The notes beneath the pieces are model-generated. The model saw nothing but the letters and a program-made list of their open reading frames with translations. It ran no database searches and was not told the origin of the DNA. 34,831 nucleotides of DNA from an uncultured Clostridia bacterium (GTDB lineage: Bacteria > Bacillota > Clostridia > TANB77 > CAG-508), in contig CAKPAX010000015.1 in assembly GCA_934133175.1 (NCBI GenBank), positions 1-34,831 on the forward strand, written 5' to 3'. The position numbers and the translations under genes are program-made. Position 1 is the stretch's first letter. The number at the start of each line of letters is the position of its first letter. Shown piece after piece: positions 13,555-21,561 of the stretch.

Positions 13555-14385
13555 CTATGCTTGTTCTCCTCTTCCTTCTGGTAATGCATTAGGTAATTCT
13601 AATTTTACTCTTATTTTAAATACATATGAAACAGCTCTTACTAATTTACTATTTTTAATTCTGCTCCATAATGATGGTTTAGCTTCAAATGTAGTAGCAT
13701 CAACATATTGTTGTTGTTCTTCATTAACTACTGTTTGAGCTTGTTCAACTTCAACAGTATCAACTGGTGTTGGTATTCCTTTTAAGGCATCAGCCACTTC
13801 TATACCGATATAGCTTAAAGCTTTTGATCTATCTTCTATTCTTTCCATATCTATTTCTATATGTAAATTAGATTCCAAATTATTTACTCTTGCATTTAAA
13901 AGTTTCATTGCATCTTGATAATTTTGAGATTTTTTACTCTTTGTTTTTCCTATTATATTTAAAGTTTCTATTATATCTTCTGTAAATTTTCCTTCTGCAT
14001 TTTTAACAGAATCTTTCCAGTCTTTTTCTTTATTATCTACTATATCAATTAATTCTCTTAATTGACCAGCTAAACTTATATTTTGCTCTCTTTGTCTAAT
14101 TAATTCTTCTATGTTTTTTGTGTTTTCTTCAAATTGATTTGTTGCAAATTCAACTAATCCGTAAGCAGCTTTATATACACTACTAGGAAAGTTTTTCTTT
14201 TTAGGATATTCGATTAGATAAGTTTTTATTGATTCTATCAAATCTTTAAAATATGCATCCTCTTCTAATTGTACAATTTGTTTTTTGCTGTTTGGATTTA
14301 TCATTTTTTGCACTTTATCAATATTTGACAATATTTTTTCTTCCGTGATTACCATTCTCACGTTTACTATGCCAGATTTAGACAT
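13555..14385 (-). CDS. Unrecognised cytoplasmic coiled-coil protein
   Basis: 276 aa from ATG at 14385 behind AAAGGAGG. No signal peptide or membrane helix. Long helical, charged segments cover about residues 15-130 and 140-205 (NTKNIEELIRQREQNISLAG; LLNARVNNLESNL), followed by a Glu/Gln linker and a basic C-terminal patch (SLWSRIKNSKLVRAVSYVFK) ending in EGRGEQA. The C-terminal patch could contact membrane or nucleic acid, but this is inference. It has its own promoter and terminator, so it is expressed alone. No family recognised. Confidence 0.6.
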   Translation of the reverse strand: MSKSGIVNVRMVITEEKILSNIDKVQKMINPNSKKQIVQLEEDAYFKDLIESIKTYLIEYPKKKNFPSSVYKAAYGLVEFATNQFEENTKNIEELIRQREQNISLAGQLRELIDIVDNKEKDWKDSVKNAEGKFTEDIIETLNIIGKTKSKKSQNYQDAMKLLNARVNNLESNLHIEIDMERIEDRSKALSYIGIEVADALKGIPTPVDTVEVEQAQTVVNEEQQQYVDATTFEAKPSLWSRIKNSKLVRAVSYVFKIRVKLELPNALPEGRGEQA

Positions 14386-14502
14386 CGTAAACTTCCCTCC
14401 TTTATCCTACGCTTTTCTTTGTTTATTTCATTTATTATTATACAATAAGCTACAAAAAACTACAATAGGATTTATAATTTTCTTTTTTAATTTTTCATTA
14501 CA

Positions 14503-14532
14503 ATATTATTACAAATTAATTACAATTGTCAA
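14503..14532 (-). promoter_or_regulatory. Sigma-A promoter for the coiled-coil gene
   Basis: -35 TTGACA (14532-14527), 18-base spacer, -10 TAATAT (14508-14503), giving a 5' UTR of about 110 bases. The rest of 14386-14684 is plain AT-rich sequence with no gene seen. Confidence 0.5.
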
Positions 14533-14684
14533 GTATAATCGACAAATTTTTATAAAAATTTTATAACATTTTATTAATCAACCATATTCTTTACTTTTAA
14601 TATTTCCGTAAGCCCTAAGAGTTTTAAAATTGCATTTTTAATAACCTACTATGTTTGCATTTTTTATCTTTTTACAATTTATTA

Positions 14685-15251
14685 TTAAGCTCTTAATCCA
14701 TCGATAAGAGTATGTTCAAACTCATGATATATTTTCATGGTATCAAACTCTTCATTGCTTTTTTGTTTATAAACAAGACATGAACATATCAAGCCATATA
14801 TTTCTGTTGCAATTATCTTTGGATCTCCATTTTTTATTTGTTTTGCATCTATTCCTTCTTTAACAATTTTTTCAATAGTACTTATATAATTAAATATATG
14901 ATTCTTACACATTTTATTTCTTTCTTCATTTCCCCAAAGCTGACTAAGCAAAATTGTTATTAAATACTCATATTTTACAATAATCTTTATTTGAATTAAT
15001 ACTATTGCTTTTATTTTATCTATATAATTATCAAACTTAGCTGTTTTAATATTAATACTGTTTTGAAGTAATTTCATTCCTTCTTCGACCAAAAAATTAA
15101 AGATTTCTTCTTTACTTGTAAAATGATAATATAATGTTCCCTTAGCAACCCCTACAGTTGCTGTAATTTCTTCTATGCTTGTCGCATCATATCCTTTTTC
15201 TGCAAAAAGTTTCATTGATGTTTCAAAAATTTTTCTCTTTGTTTTATTCAT
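14685..15251 (-). CDS. TetR/AcrR-family transcriptional regulator
   Basis: 188 aa from ATG at 15251, chosen because AGGAG lies 6 bases upstream; an earlier in-frame Met at 15269 lies before that site. The TetR helix-turn-helix is clear at about residues 5-50: KRKIFETSMKLFAEKGYDAT, then SIEEITATVGVAKGTLYYHF and TSKEEIFNFLVEEG. The C-terminal part is the variable ligand-binding helical domain (about 55-188). TetR proteins are mostly repressors released by a small ligand. No pump or enzyme gene is directly paired; a TetR-like palindrome is seen upstream of the acyl-CoA ligase at 27149-27162, but linkage is speculative. Confidence 0.92.
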   Translation of the reverse strand: MNKTKRKIFETSMKLFAEKGYDATSIEEITATVGVAKGTLYYHFTSKEEIFNFLVEEGMKLLQNSINIKTAKFDNYIDKIKAIVLIQIKIIVKYEYLITILLSQLWGNEERNKMCKNHIFNYISTIEKIVKEGIDAKQIKNGDPKIIATEIYGLICSCLVYKQKSNEEFDTMKIYHEFEHTLIDGLRA

Positions 15252-15341
15252 ATAAACTCCTATTTTCAATTTTTTTATATTATATAATTTAAATTTTAAA
15301 CATGCAATATCTTTACAATTTTTATACTATACAGTCAAAAA

Positions 15342-17465
15342 TTAATCATTATATAATTCAAAATCTATTTGCCTTAAAAGTTTATTAGCCTTTATTACTT
15401 TTATTTTAACTTTATCTCCTATTTTGTATATCTTATTTGTTCTTTCTCCTATTAATATTTTTTTATTCTCATCATATATAAAATATTCATCACCTAAATT
15501 TTCAAATCTTATTAAGCCTTCAACTGTATTTTCTAATTCCACAAATATTCCAAATTGAGTAACTGATGAAACAATCCCTTCATAAACTTCTCCAATTTTA
15601 TTTTCCATATATTCAGCTTTCTTTATGTCTATAGCTTCTCTTTCTACTTTTGTTGCAATCTTTTCTCTTTCTGATGAACTATCCGCTCTTTTTTCTGCCA
15701 AATCATATAATTTTTGAATTTCTTTTTCCTTTATGTCATAATTATTTTCTATATACTTTGATATTATTCTATGAATAAATAAATCAGGATATCTTCTTAT
15801 TGGTGATGTAAAATGGCAATAATACTTACTTGCAATTCCAAAATGTCCTTTATTTTCTGCTTCATATCTGGCAACTTTAAGTGTCCTTAAAATTAAATTC
15901 GATACTACTCTTTCTTCTTCTTTTCCTTTTACTTCTTCTAAAACTTTAGAAAATTCTTTAGGATATACATTATCTTTATTTGCTTTTATTTTATAACCAA
16001 AATTAAATAAAAATTTATTTAGTTCTGTTATTTTTTCTAAGTCAGGATTTTCATGAACTCTATATATAAATGGAGCATCTAACCAATAAAATTTTTCTGC
16101 TATTGTTTCATTTGCTGTAAGCATAAATTGTTCTATTATTTCATTTGCAAAATTTGTTTCATATTTTTTTACATCAATTGCTTTTCCATCTGTATCTAAA
16201 ACTATTTTACTTTATGGAATATCTAAATTCAAATATCCTTGTTCTAATCTTCTATTTTTAAGTATTGTTGCAAGTTCTTTCATATTTTCAAATTCTTGAA
16301 TATATTTTTCATATCTTTTTAAAACTTTTTTATCACTTTTATCTAAAATTTTTTGTACATCTGTATATGTCATTCTTTCTGTTACTTTTATTAAGCCTTT
16401 ATACACACTTGATGATATAACTTTACCTTTTTTGTCAATTTCCATAGAACATGATAAAGTGTATCTATCTTCTCCCGCATTTAAACTACAAATACCATTA
16501 GACAATTCTCTTGGAAGCATTGGTATAACTCTTCCTAACATATAAATGCTTGTTCCTCTTATTACTGCTTCTTTGTCTAATTTTGAATCTTGTTTTACAT
16601 AGTAACTTACATCTGCAATATGAACATCCAGTTTGTAATTTCCATTTTCTAATTTTTCAACTCTTACTGCATCATCTAAATCTTTAGCATCTTCTCCATC
16701 TATTGTAAATATTATCTTATCTCTTAAGTCTACACGATTCGGTATGTCTTTTTTGTCTATTTCATCTCCTTGTTTTTTTGCTTCTTCTATTACCTCTTCT
16801 GGAAATTTGTATGGAAGATCATATTCTTTTATTAATGACAACATGTCCACACCAGCCTCATTAACATTTCCTATTACTTCTATTATTTTTCCTTCTGCTT
16901 TTTTACCTTTTTCCGGATACTTTGTTATTTGAACTAATACCTTATGATTATTTCTTGCTTTTCCAAAATTCTTTTTTGATATAAATATATCTGTTCCAAA
17001 ACTTTTATCGTCTGGCACTACAAAACCAAAATTTTTGTTATTTTGAAAAATTCCTACAACAGTATCTTTTTCATGTTTAATTATTTTTAGTATTCTTCCC
17101 TCTGCCTTTTTTTCTTTACTTTTTTCTTCTATTATTTCTACTATTACTTTATCTCCATTTAAGGCATTGTTAGAATTTTCTTTTGACACATATATTTCAT
17201 CTTCTCTATTTTCTATTTTTATAAATCCAAATCCTTTTTGATTTTTTCTATATGTTCCTTCAAATGTTTCTATTTCTGAAATTCTATATCTGTTTTTTCT
17301 ATTTTTAACAATCTTATATTCACTTTCTAATTTATTTAATAAATTAACAAATTCATTATATTTTGATTTTGGAACCATCAAAATCAAAGCCATCTCTTTG
17401 GCTTTCATAGGAACATAATCTTCAGTTTTCATAAATCTTAATATCAATTCTTCTTTTTCTTCCAT
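15342..17465 (-). pseudogene. rnr: Ribonuclease R, interrupted by an in-frame TAA
   Basis: A 3'-5' exoribonuclease for structured RNA. Read through one stop codon, the frame gives 707 aa, normal for RNase R. The first part (residues 1-417) has the N-terminal helix-turn-helix-like domain, cold-shock domains (FEGTYRKNQKGFGFIKI; GIFQNNKNFGFVVPDD) and the RNB active site (IDGEDAKDLDDAV). At codon 418 (16214-16212) a TAA stands where family members have Glu (DIPE-SKIVLD). The frame continues unbroken with FANEIIEQFMLTANET, the RNB motif TSPIRRYPDLFIHR and a C-terminal S1 domain (GIVSSVTQFGIFVELENTVE). A GAA-to-TAA change explains it. No ribosome site precedes the Met at 16124. It lies downstream of secG, as in many Bacillota. 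Confidence 0.9.
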
Positions 17466-17481
17466 ATTTTCTCCTTACATA

Positions 17482-17620
17482 GAACAAAAGCGGACATTAA
17501 TAACTTTTGTACTTATTAAAACATTTTGAAGTCCGCGTCTTTGTTCGTGCGTGAAATTTGCAAAGCAAATTTCTGTGCAATATATTTATATTATAGGAAG
17601 TTCTGAGAACTTTCCTATAA
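17482..17620 (-). promoter_or_regulatory. Three-hairpin leader element, copy C (upstream of rnr)
   Basis: Minus strand order: hairpin 1 TTATAGGAA.../TTCCTATAA (17620-17591), TTGCACA, hairpin 2 GAAATTTGC/GCAAATTTC (17573-17553), ACGCACGAACAAAG. Hairpin 3 then has outer GAACAAA/TTTGTTC and inner GCGGAC (17536-17531 read on minus) / GTCCGC, followed by TTTTGTTCTATG and, 2 bases later, the rnr ribosome site AAGGAG. It shares CGCAC-AACAAAG and TTTTGTTCTATG with copy A but has different stem sequences. Confidence 0.6.
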
Positions 17621-17626
17621 TATAAT

Positions 17627-17651
17627 AAAAGGCTATTTTATTCAAATAGCC
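17627..17651 (-). terminator. Terminator between secG and rnr
   Basis: The minus strand reads GGCTATTT, loop, AAATAGCC, then TTTTATTATATT, 16 bases past the secG stop. It implies rnr has its own promoter or is reached by read-through. Confidence 0.65.
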
Positions 17652-17667
17652 CCTTTTATTACTTTAT

Positions 17668-17916
17668 TTATATTATATATATACTTCCTAAAACTACTGA
17701 TAGCACTACAAAAACAATTCCTAATATTATTGTCCATCTTTTTTGTTTACCTTCTTTAGTTCTTCCTTTATTTTTTTCATAGAAATTATTTGTTGAAGAA
17801 CCTGTTATTGTTGAAGATAATCCTTCATCATCTTTTGATTGGATTGTTGCTAATATTACAATAGCTATACAAACTATAAAATAAATTACTAATAATATTC
17901 CTTTAACTATTTGCAT
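17668..17916 (-). CDS. secG: Preprotein translocase subunit SecG
   Basis: 82 aa, the usual size. Two membrane helices lie at about residues 4-24 (ILLVIYFIVCIAIVILATIQ) and 61-81 (TIILGIVFVVLSVVLGSIYI), joined by a hydrophilic loop with the family-typical QSKDDEGLSSTITG. SecG is the accessory subunit of the SecYEG channel and stimulates SecA-driven export. The start has TAGGAGG upstream. Its place just before rnr is the conserved secG-rnr order of Bacillota. Confidence 0.93.
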   Translation of the reverse strand: MQIVKGILLVIYFIVCIAIVILATIQSKDDEGLSSTITGSSTNNFYEKNKGRTKEGKQKRWTIILGIVFVVLSVVLGSIYII

Positions 17917-18038
17917 TTGTTTATTCCTCCTATTTGGCTTTTAATTTAGCACTACATTATTTTAGCATACATAATTTAAAAAAGCAAATATTTTTTTAAT
18001 CTTTATAAATTTTTTAATAAATTTTAACAAAAAACATT

Positions 18039-18728
18039 TTATATAAATAATATAAGAATTGCAAAAATTATTATTTTAATACATACATCAAAATACAATT
18101 TATAATTAACACATTTTATTCCTATATTATTTAACTTATCATATTCTTTTATAATTTTAAATATTTCTTCTTTCGAAGAAATATTTTGTTTTTCCATATA
18201 TTCCTTTGCAAGAAACCTTGCTTTTATCATTGCATCATTTTCTAAATAACTTCTTGTAAAATAATAAATAAATCCAAATATAATTAATATTGTTAAAAAC
18301 ATCATTTTATTAGGCAATTTTCCAAGTAATGCAAATAAAGATATAATTGCAAAATATATTAAATATATATTAGAAAACCAAAAATTAAACAATAAAATAT
18401 TTCTATCTTGAATTGAATGTAAACATTCATGAGCTATTGTTTGAATACGTGTAAAACTACCTCTGACATTTGCAATCGATATTTTGTTTAATATCGCAAT
18501 ATATAAACTTGTATTAGAATCTTTATTTTCTTCTATTTTTACAGTTTTATTATTCACCATTTCTAAGATAGATTTACAAACATCGATATTTGATGGATAT
18601 TTTTCCGTTAATTCATCTAGTTCTTTGTTTTCTCCAATTTGTTTAATATTTTTTATATTTATTTTAAATATTATGCCAAGTATTAAAAGTGATAATATAC
18701 ATATTAATAATATAATTAATATTTCCAT
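18039..18728 (-). CDS. Membrane zinc metallopeptidase (YugP/Zn_peptidase_2-like)
   Basis: 229 aa with an N-terminal helix (1-21) and later hydrophobic segments (about 113-160 and 210-229). TIAHECLHSIQDR gives the zinc site His100, Glu101, His104; the likely third ligand is Glu in YLENDAMIKA (about 167), matching the HExxH...E-x-DA layout of the PF04298-type neutral zinc peptidases. The substrate is unknown. It starts 11 bases after ylbF and is probably in an operon with ylbF and the glycosyltransferase upstream. Confidence 0.75.
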   Translation of the reverse strand: MEILIILLICILSLLILGIIFKINIKNIKQIGENKELDELTEKYPSNIDVCKSILEMVNNKTVKIEENKDSNTSLYIAILNKISIANVRGSFTRIQTIAHECLHSIQDRNILLFNFWFSNIYLIYFAIISLFALLGKLPNKMMFLTILIIFGFIYYFTRSYLENDAMIKARFLAKEYMEKQNISSKEEIFKIIKEYDKLNNIGIKCVNYKLYFDVCIKIIIFAILILFI

Positions 18729-18739
18729 TAATACTCCTT

Positions 18740-19078
18740 TTATTGTTCTAGAACATCTTTTACTGCTTCACCAATTATTTTATTTACATCAGCTAAAACA
18801 ACATTAAATTTTATTTCTGCATCAAAGTATTTTTTTACTTCATCTATTGCAATTAAATTAATGTATAATTCTTGCATCTTTTTTACTTTTTCTTCATCGT
18901 CTTTTCCTGTTTGAATTGCTGAAATTTGTGCATCATATCTAATTTTTTCAAATTCTTTTATTTTTTCTTGTAATTCAGGTTTTAATTTTATTGTTTCCTT
19001 TGCCATTTTATAATTATTATATTCCTCAGAATTTTTTATTTCTGATGCTAATCTATTGGCTGTATCATATATATTCAT
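18740..19078 (-). CDS. ylbF: YlbF/YmcA family protein
   Basis: 112 aa and almost wholly helical, with the family pattern MNIYDTANRLASEIKNSEEY, LKPELQEKIKEFEKIRYDAQ and a C-terminal helix ending IGEAVKDVLEQ. In Bacillus subtilis YlbF works with YmcA and YaaT (the Y-complex), affecting RNase Y-dependent mRNA maturation, competence and sporulation. Whether that role holds here is inferred. It sits between the glycosyltransferase (43 bases upstream) and the Zn-peptidase (11 bases downstream). Confidence 0.82.
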   Translation of the reverse strand: MNIYDTANRLASEIKNSEEYNNYKMAKETIKLKPELQEKIKEFEKIRYDAQISAIQTGKDDEEKVKKMQELYINLIAIDEVKKYFDAEIKFNVVLADVNKIIGEAVKDVLEQ

Positions 19079-19121
19079 TAGTAATACCCTCCTTATTGTA
19101 GCTTTTCAACATTCACAAATT

Positions 19122-20414
19122 TTATGCATATGCTTGACGTTTTTTAAAGTTAAGTAAGTTTGTAATTTCTTTATCTGTGTTTTTAGCTTTTTTAGTTTTT
19201 CCTGCTCTTTCTTGTTCAAGTTGTCTTTTTTGTTTTTCTGCCATTGATTGACAAATTGCCTTTTGATATGTAAAGTGTGTATCTTGTGCTATTTTGTTCC
19301 AATTATATTCATTTCTAACTTTATTCTTTGCTTTTCTAACAACATTATCATATAATTGATGGTCATATAATAATTCTAATATTGAATCTGCTATTGAATT
19401 TGGATTTCCTGCATAACTTTTCATACCATTTTCTCTATGTTGAACAATTTCATTTAATCCACCAATATCAGATACTACTATTGGTCTTTCTGCTAGCATT
19501 GCTTCTAAAGCTACTATTCCGAAAGGTTCATATGTACTTGGAAACACTGATATATCTGCTGCTTTATACATTTTAGCCACATCTTTTCCTGATTGATATC
19601 CTGCAAAACATACTTTATCTGAAATTCCCATAGAATACACTTGTTCCTTAAGTTCGTCTAGCATTCCACCTTTTCCTGCTATAACTAGCTTTGCATCATG
19701 ATATCCATTTAATATTTTTGGCATTGCTGATATTAAATGCTGAACTCCTTTTTCATATACCAATCTTCCCATAAATAATATTATTTTTTCATTATCCATA
19801 GCAAATTTTCTTCTAAACTCATAATCTCTCTCTATATTATTAAAAGTTGTTAAATTAACACCATTTGGTACAACATTTATCTTTTCAAATGGTAAACCAA
19901 ATAGTCTTTGAAGCTCATTTTTCATATAATTACTATTTACAATTACTTCTGTTGCCTCATATGTTAACATCCACTCTGTATCATTTATATATCTTTGTGT
20001 ATCATCGTGTATTCCACTATTTCTACCTGCTTCTGTAGCATGTATTGTTGCCACCAAAGGTATATTATATGAATTTTTTATTGTTTTAGCTGCATATGCA
20101 ACTAACCAATCATGTGCATGAATAACATCAAATTCTCCATTTTCAGCTATTAGTTGATTTACTTTTGCAATCATATTAAAGTTTAATTGCATAATCCAAT
20201 CTATAAAATTATTTGGATTAATCATATAATTATCTACTCTATATACTTTTACGCCTTTATCATCTTCAAATTCTGGGACGTCACCATCTCTATAAGTAAC
20301 TACTGTCACTTCATGTCCATCTTTTATTAATCTTTTTGATAGATCGTGTACTACTCTTGAAATTCCTCCTACTACCCTTGGTGGATATTCCCATGTTAAC
20401 ATTAATATTTTCAT
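19122..20414 (-). CDS. GT4 glycosyltransferase (glycogen/starch synthase-like)
   Basis: 430 aa, GT-B fold. The N-terminal acceptor domain starts MKILMLTWEYPPRVVGGISR (the glycogen-synthase-like glycine loop) with DVIHAHDWLVAYAA at about 95-110. The C-terminal donor domain has FMGRLVYEKGVQHLI (about 213-227), the E-x7-E sugar-nucleotide motif in PSTYEPFGIVALEAMLAERP (about 293-312), and a Lys/Gln-rich tail. It is divergent from the DUF4912 and GH57 genes; this trio recurs in Clostridia and points to alpha-glucan synthesis and branching. The exact donor (ADP- or UDP-glucose) cannot be read from sequence. Confidence 0.88.
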   Translation of the reverse strand: MKILMLTWEYPPRVVGGISRVVHDLSKRLIKDGHEVTVVTYRDGDVPEFEDDKGVKVYRVDNYMINPNNFIDWIMQLNFNMIAKVNQLIAENGEFDVIHAHDWLVAYAAKTIKNSYNIPLVATIHATEAGRNSGIHDDTQRYINDTEWMLTYEATEVIVNSNYMKNELQRLFGLPFEKINVVPNGVNLTTFNNIERDYEFRRKFAMDNEKIILFMGRLVYEKGVQHLISAMPKILNGYHDAKLVIAGKGGMLDELKEQVYSMGISDKVCFAGYQSGKDVAKMYKAADISVFPSTYEPFGIVALEAMLAERPIVVSDIGGLNEIVQHRENGMKSYAGNPNSIADSILELLYDHQLYDNVVRKAKNKVRNEYNWNKIAQDTHFTYQKAICQSMAEKQKRQLEQERAGKTKKAKNTDKEITNLLNFKKRQAYA

Positions 20415-20466
20415 TAGTTGGCCCCTTTCTTTTTATTTTTCTTTTGTACTCTAATTTGTCTAATAT

Positions 20467-20495
20467 ATTCTATACAATCTTTTTGTAATTGTAAA
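20467..20495 (-). promoter_or_regulatory. Sigma-A promoter for the GT4-ylbF-peptidase operon
   Basis: -35 TTTACA (20495-20490), 17-base spacer, -10 TAGAAT (20472-20467), about 50 bases before the GT4 start. The 233-bp divergent region also contains three TTTTTTGTAA-like repeats (about 20480-20530) of unknown meaning. Confidence 0.45.
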
Positions 20496-20647
20496 TGCTT
20501 TTTTGTAAAAAAATAAATTTTTTTGTAAAATTTTACAACAAAAAAATTTTTATCATTTTTAATCTTTTTTTGCATTTTTCTCTTGAATTTATCAATATTT
20601 TATTATAGTATATATTAAGTAAAATTTACATAGGAGGAATTTGTCTA

Positions 20648-21508
20648 ATGCCAAGAAAAACAAAAGATACAGCTAATGAAGAAATAAATGAAAAAAAGAC
20701 TAACAATAAAACAAATACAATAAAAACAAAAAAAGAAGAATCTAAATCTAATAAATTAAATACCAAAAAAATAAAATCTGAAAAAGAAAATGTAGCTAAA
20801 TCTAAAGTTCAATCCAAAACAAAAAACACTTCCAAAAAAGCCACAACTAAAAATGCTAAAGCTACTGCTAAGAAAAAAGTAACTAAAACTACTAAAAGAA
20901 CAACTTCTAAAAAAGAAAAAGTTAACTTGATTGAATATTATGATTTGCCTACTAGTTACAATAAAACAGTAATAAAATTACTTGCCCAAACACCAAATAC
21001 TTTGTTTGTGTACTGGGAACTTTCTTTAGATGATGTTGAACGTTTTAAAAATCAATATGGAGATAATTTTTTTGAAACAACTAAACCTGTTTTAATTGTT
21101 CATAATGACTCACTTAATTATTCTTTTGAAGTAGAAATTAATGATTTTGCAAATAGTTGGTATTTACATGTGAATGATGCTAAATCTGATTATAGAATAG
21201 AAATTGGTAGAAGACCTATTCATAATATTAGTAATATTAAAGAAGATTATATTTATATAACATCATCAAATGAAATAGAATCACCAAATGATAGGATTTT
21301 ATTTGATAAATCTCAAAAAATGGTTTATTTTAAAAATACAAAAACAAATAAAAAAATAGGAAAAGATGTATCTATTTCATTTATTAAAAACATGGGAAAA
21401 GTTTATAATATTTATGATTTATATAAAGAATTTTATAATAAAGAAAATATAGATGAATTATATGACTTGTCTAATCCAAGTTCTACCAACCCTTCATCTA
21501 TATTTTAA
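20648..21508 (+). CDS. DUF4912 protein with long Lys-rich N-terminal tail
   Basis: 286 aa. Residues 1-95 are a low-complexity basic tail of Lys, Thr, Ser and Asn. The DUF4912 domain follows at about 100-240: YDLPTSYNKTVIKLLAQTPN, TLFVYWELSLDDVERF, and SWYLHVNDAKSDYRIEIGRR. Genes of this family are often next to GH57 or GT4 enzymes and the domain is thought to be carbohydrate-binding, but the role is not established. The start has AGGAGG 9 bases upstream. GH57 follows after 53 bases, with a hairpin between. Confidence 0.85.
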   Translation: MPRKTKDTANEEINEKKTNNKTNTIKTKKEESKSNKLNTKKIKSEKENVAKSKVQSKTKNTSKKATTKNAKATAKKKVTKTTKRTTSKKEKVNLIEYYDLPTSYNKTVIKLLAQTPNTLFVYWELSLDDVERFKNQYGDNFFETTKPVLIVHNDSLNYSFEVEINDFANSWYLHVNDAKSDYRIEIGRRPIHNISNIKEDYIYITSSNEIESPNDRILFDKSQKMVYFKNTKTNKKIGKDVSISFIKNMGKVYNIYDLYKEFYNKENIDELYDLSNPSSTNPSSIF

Positions 21509-21512
21509 AACA

Positions 21513-21548
21513 CAAGTCTCACCAAGTGAGATTTGTTCATTTTTTACA
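21513..21548 (+). terminator. Intercistronic hairpin between DUF4912 and GH57 genes
   Basis: CAAGTCTCAC and GTGAGATTTG form a 10-bp stem with loop CAA, followed by TTCATTTTTT. It may reduce read-through into, or process the mRNA before, the GH57 gene, whose ribosome site lies 3 bases further on. Confidence 0.55.
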
Positions 21549-21561
21549 AAGGAGATATATA

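Noticed and set aside
16124..16124. Independent start for the downstream half of rnr at Met 16124
   Set aside because: No ribosome binding site; the Met is internal to the conserved FANEIIEQFMLTANET segment, and homology extends upstream to the TAA.
20480..20530. TTTTTTGTAA repeats as a regulatory array
   Set aside because: Three loose copies in very AT-rich sequence are expected by chance; spacing is irregular.
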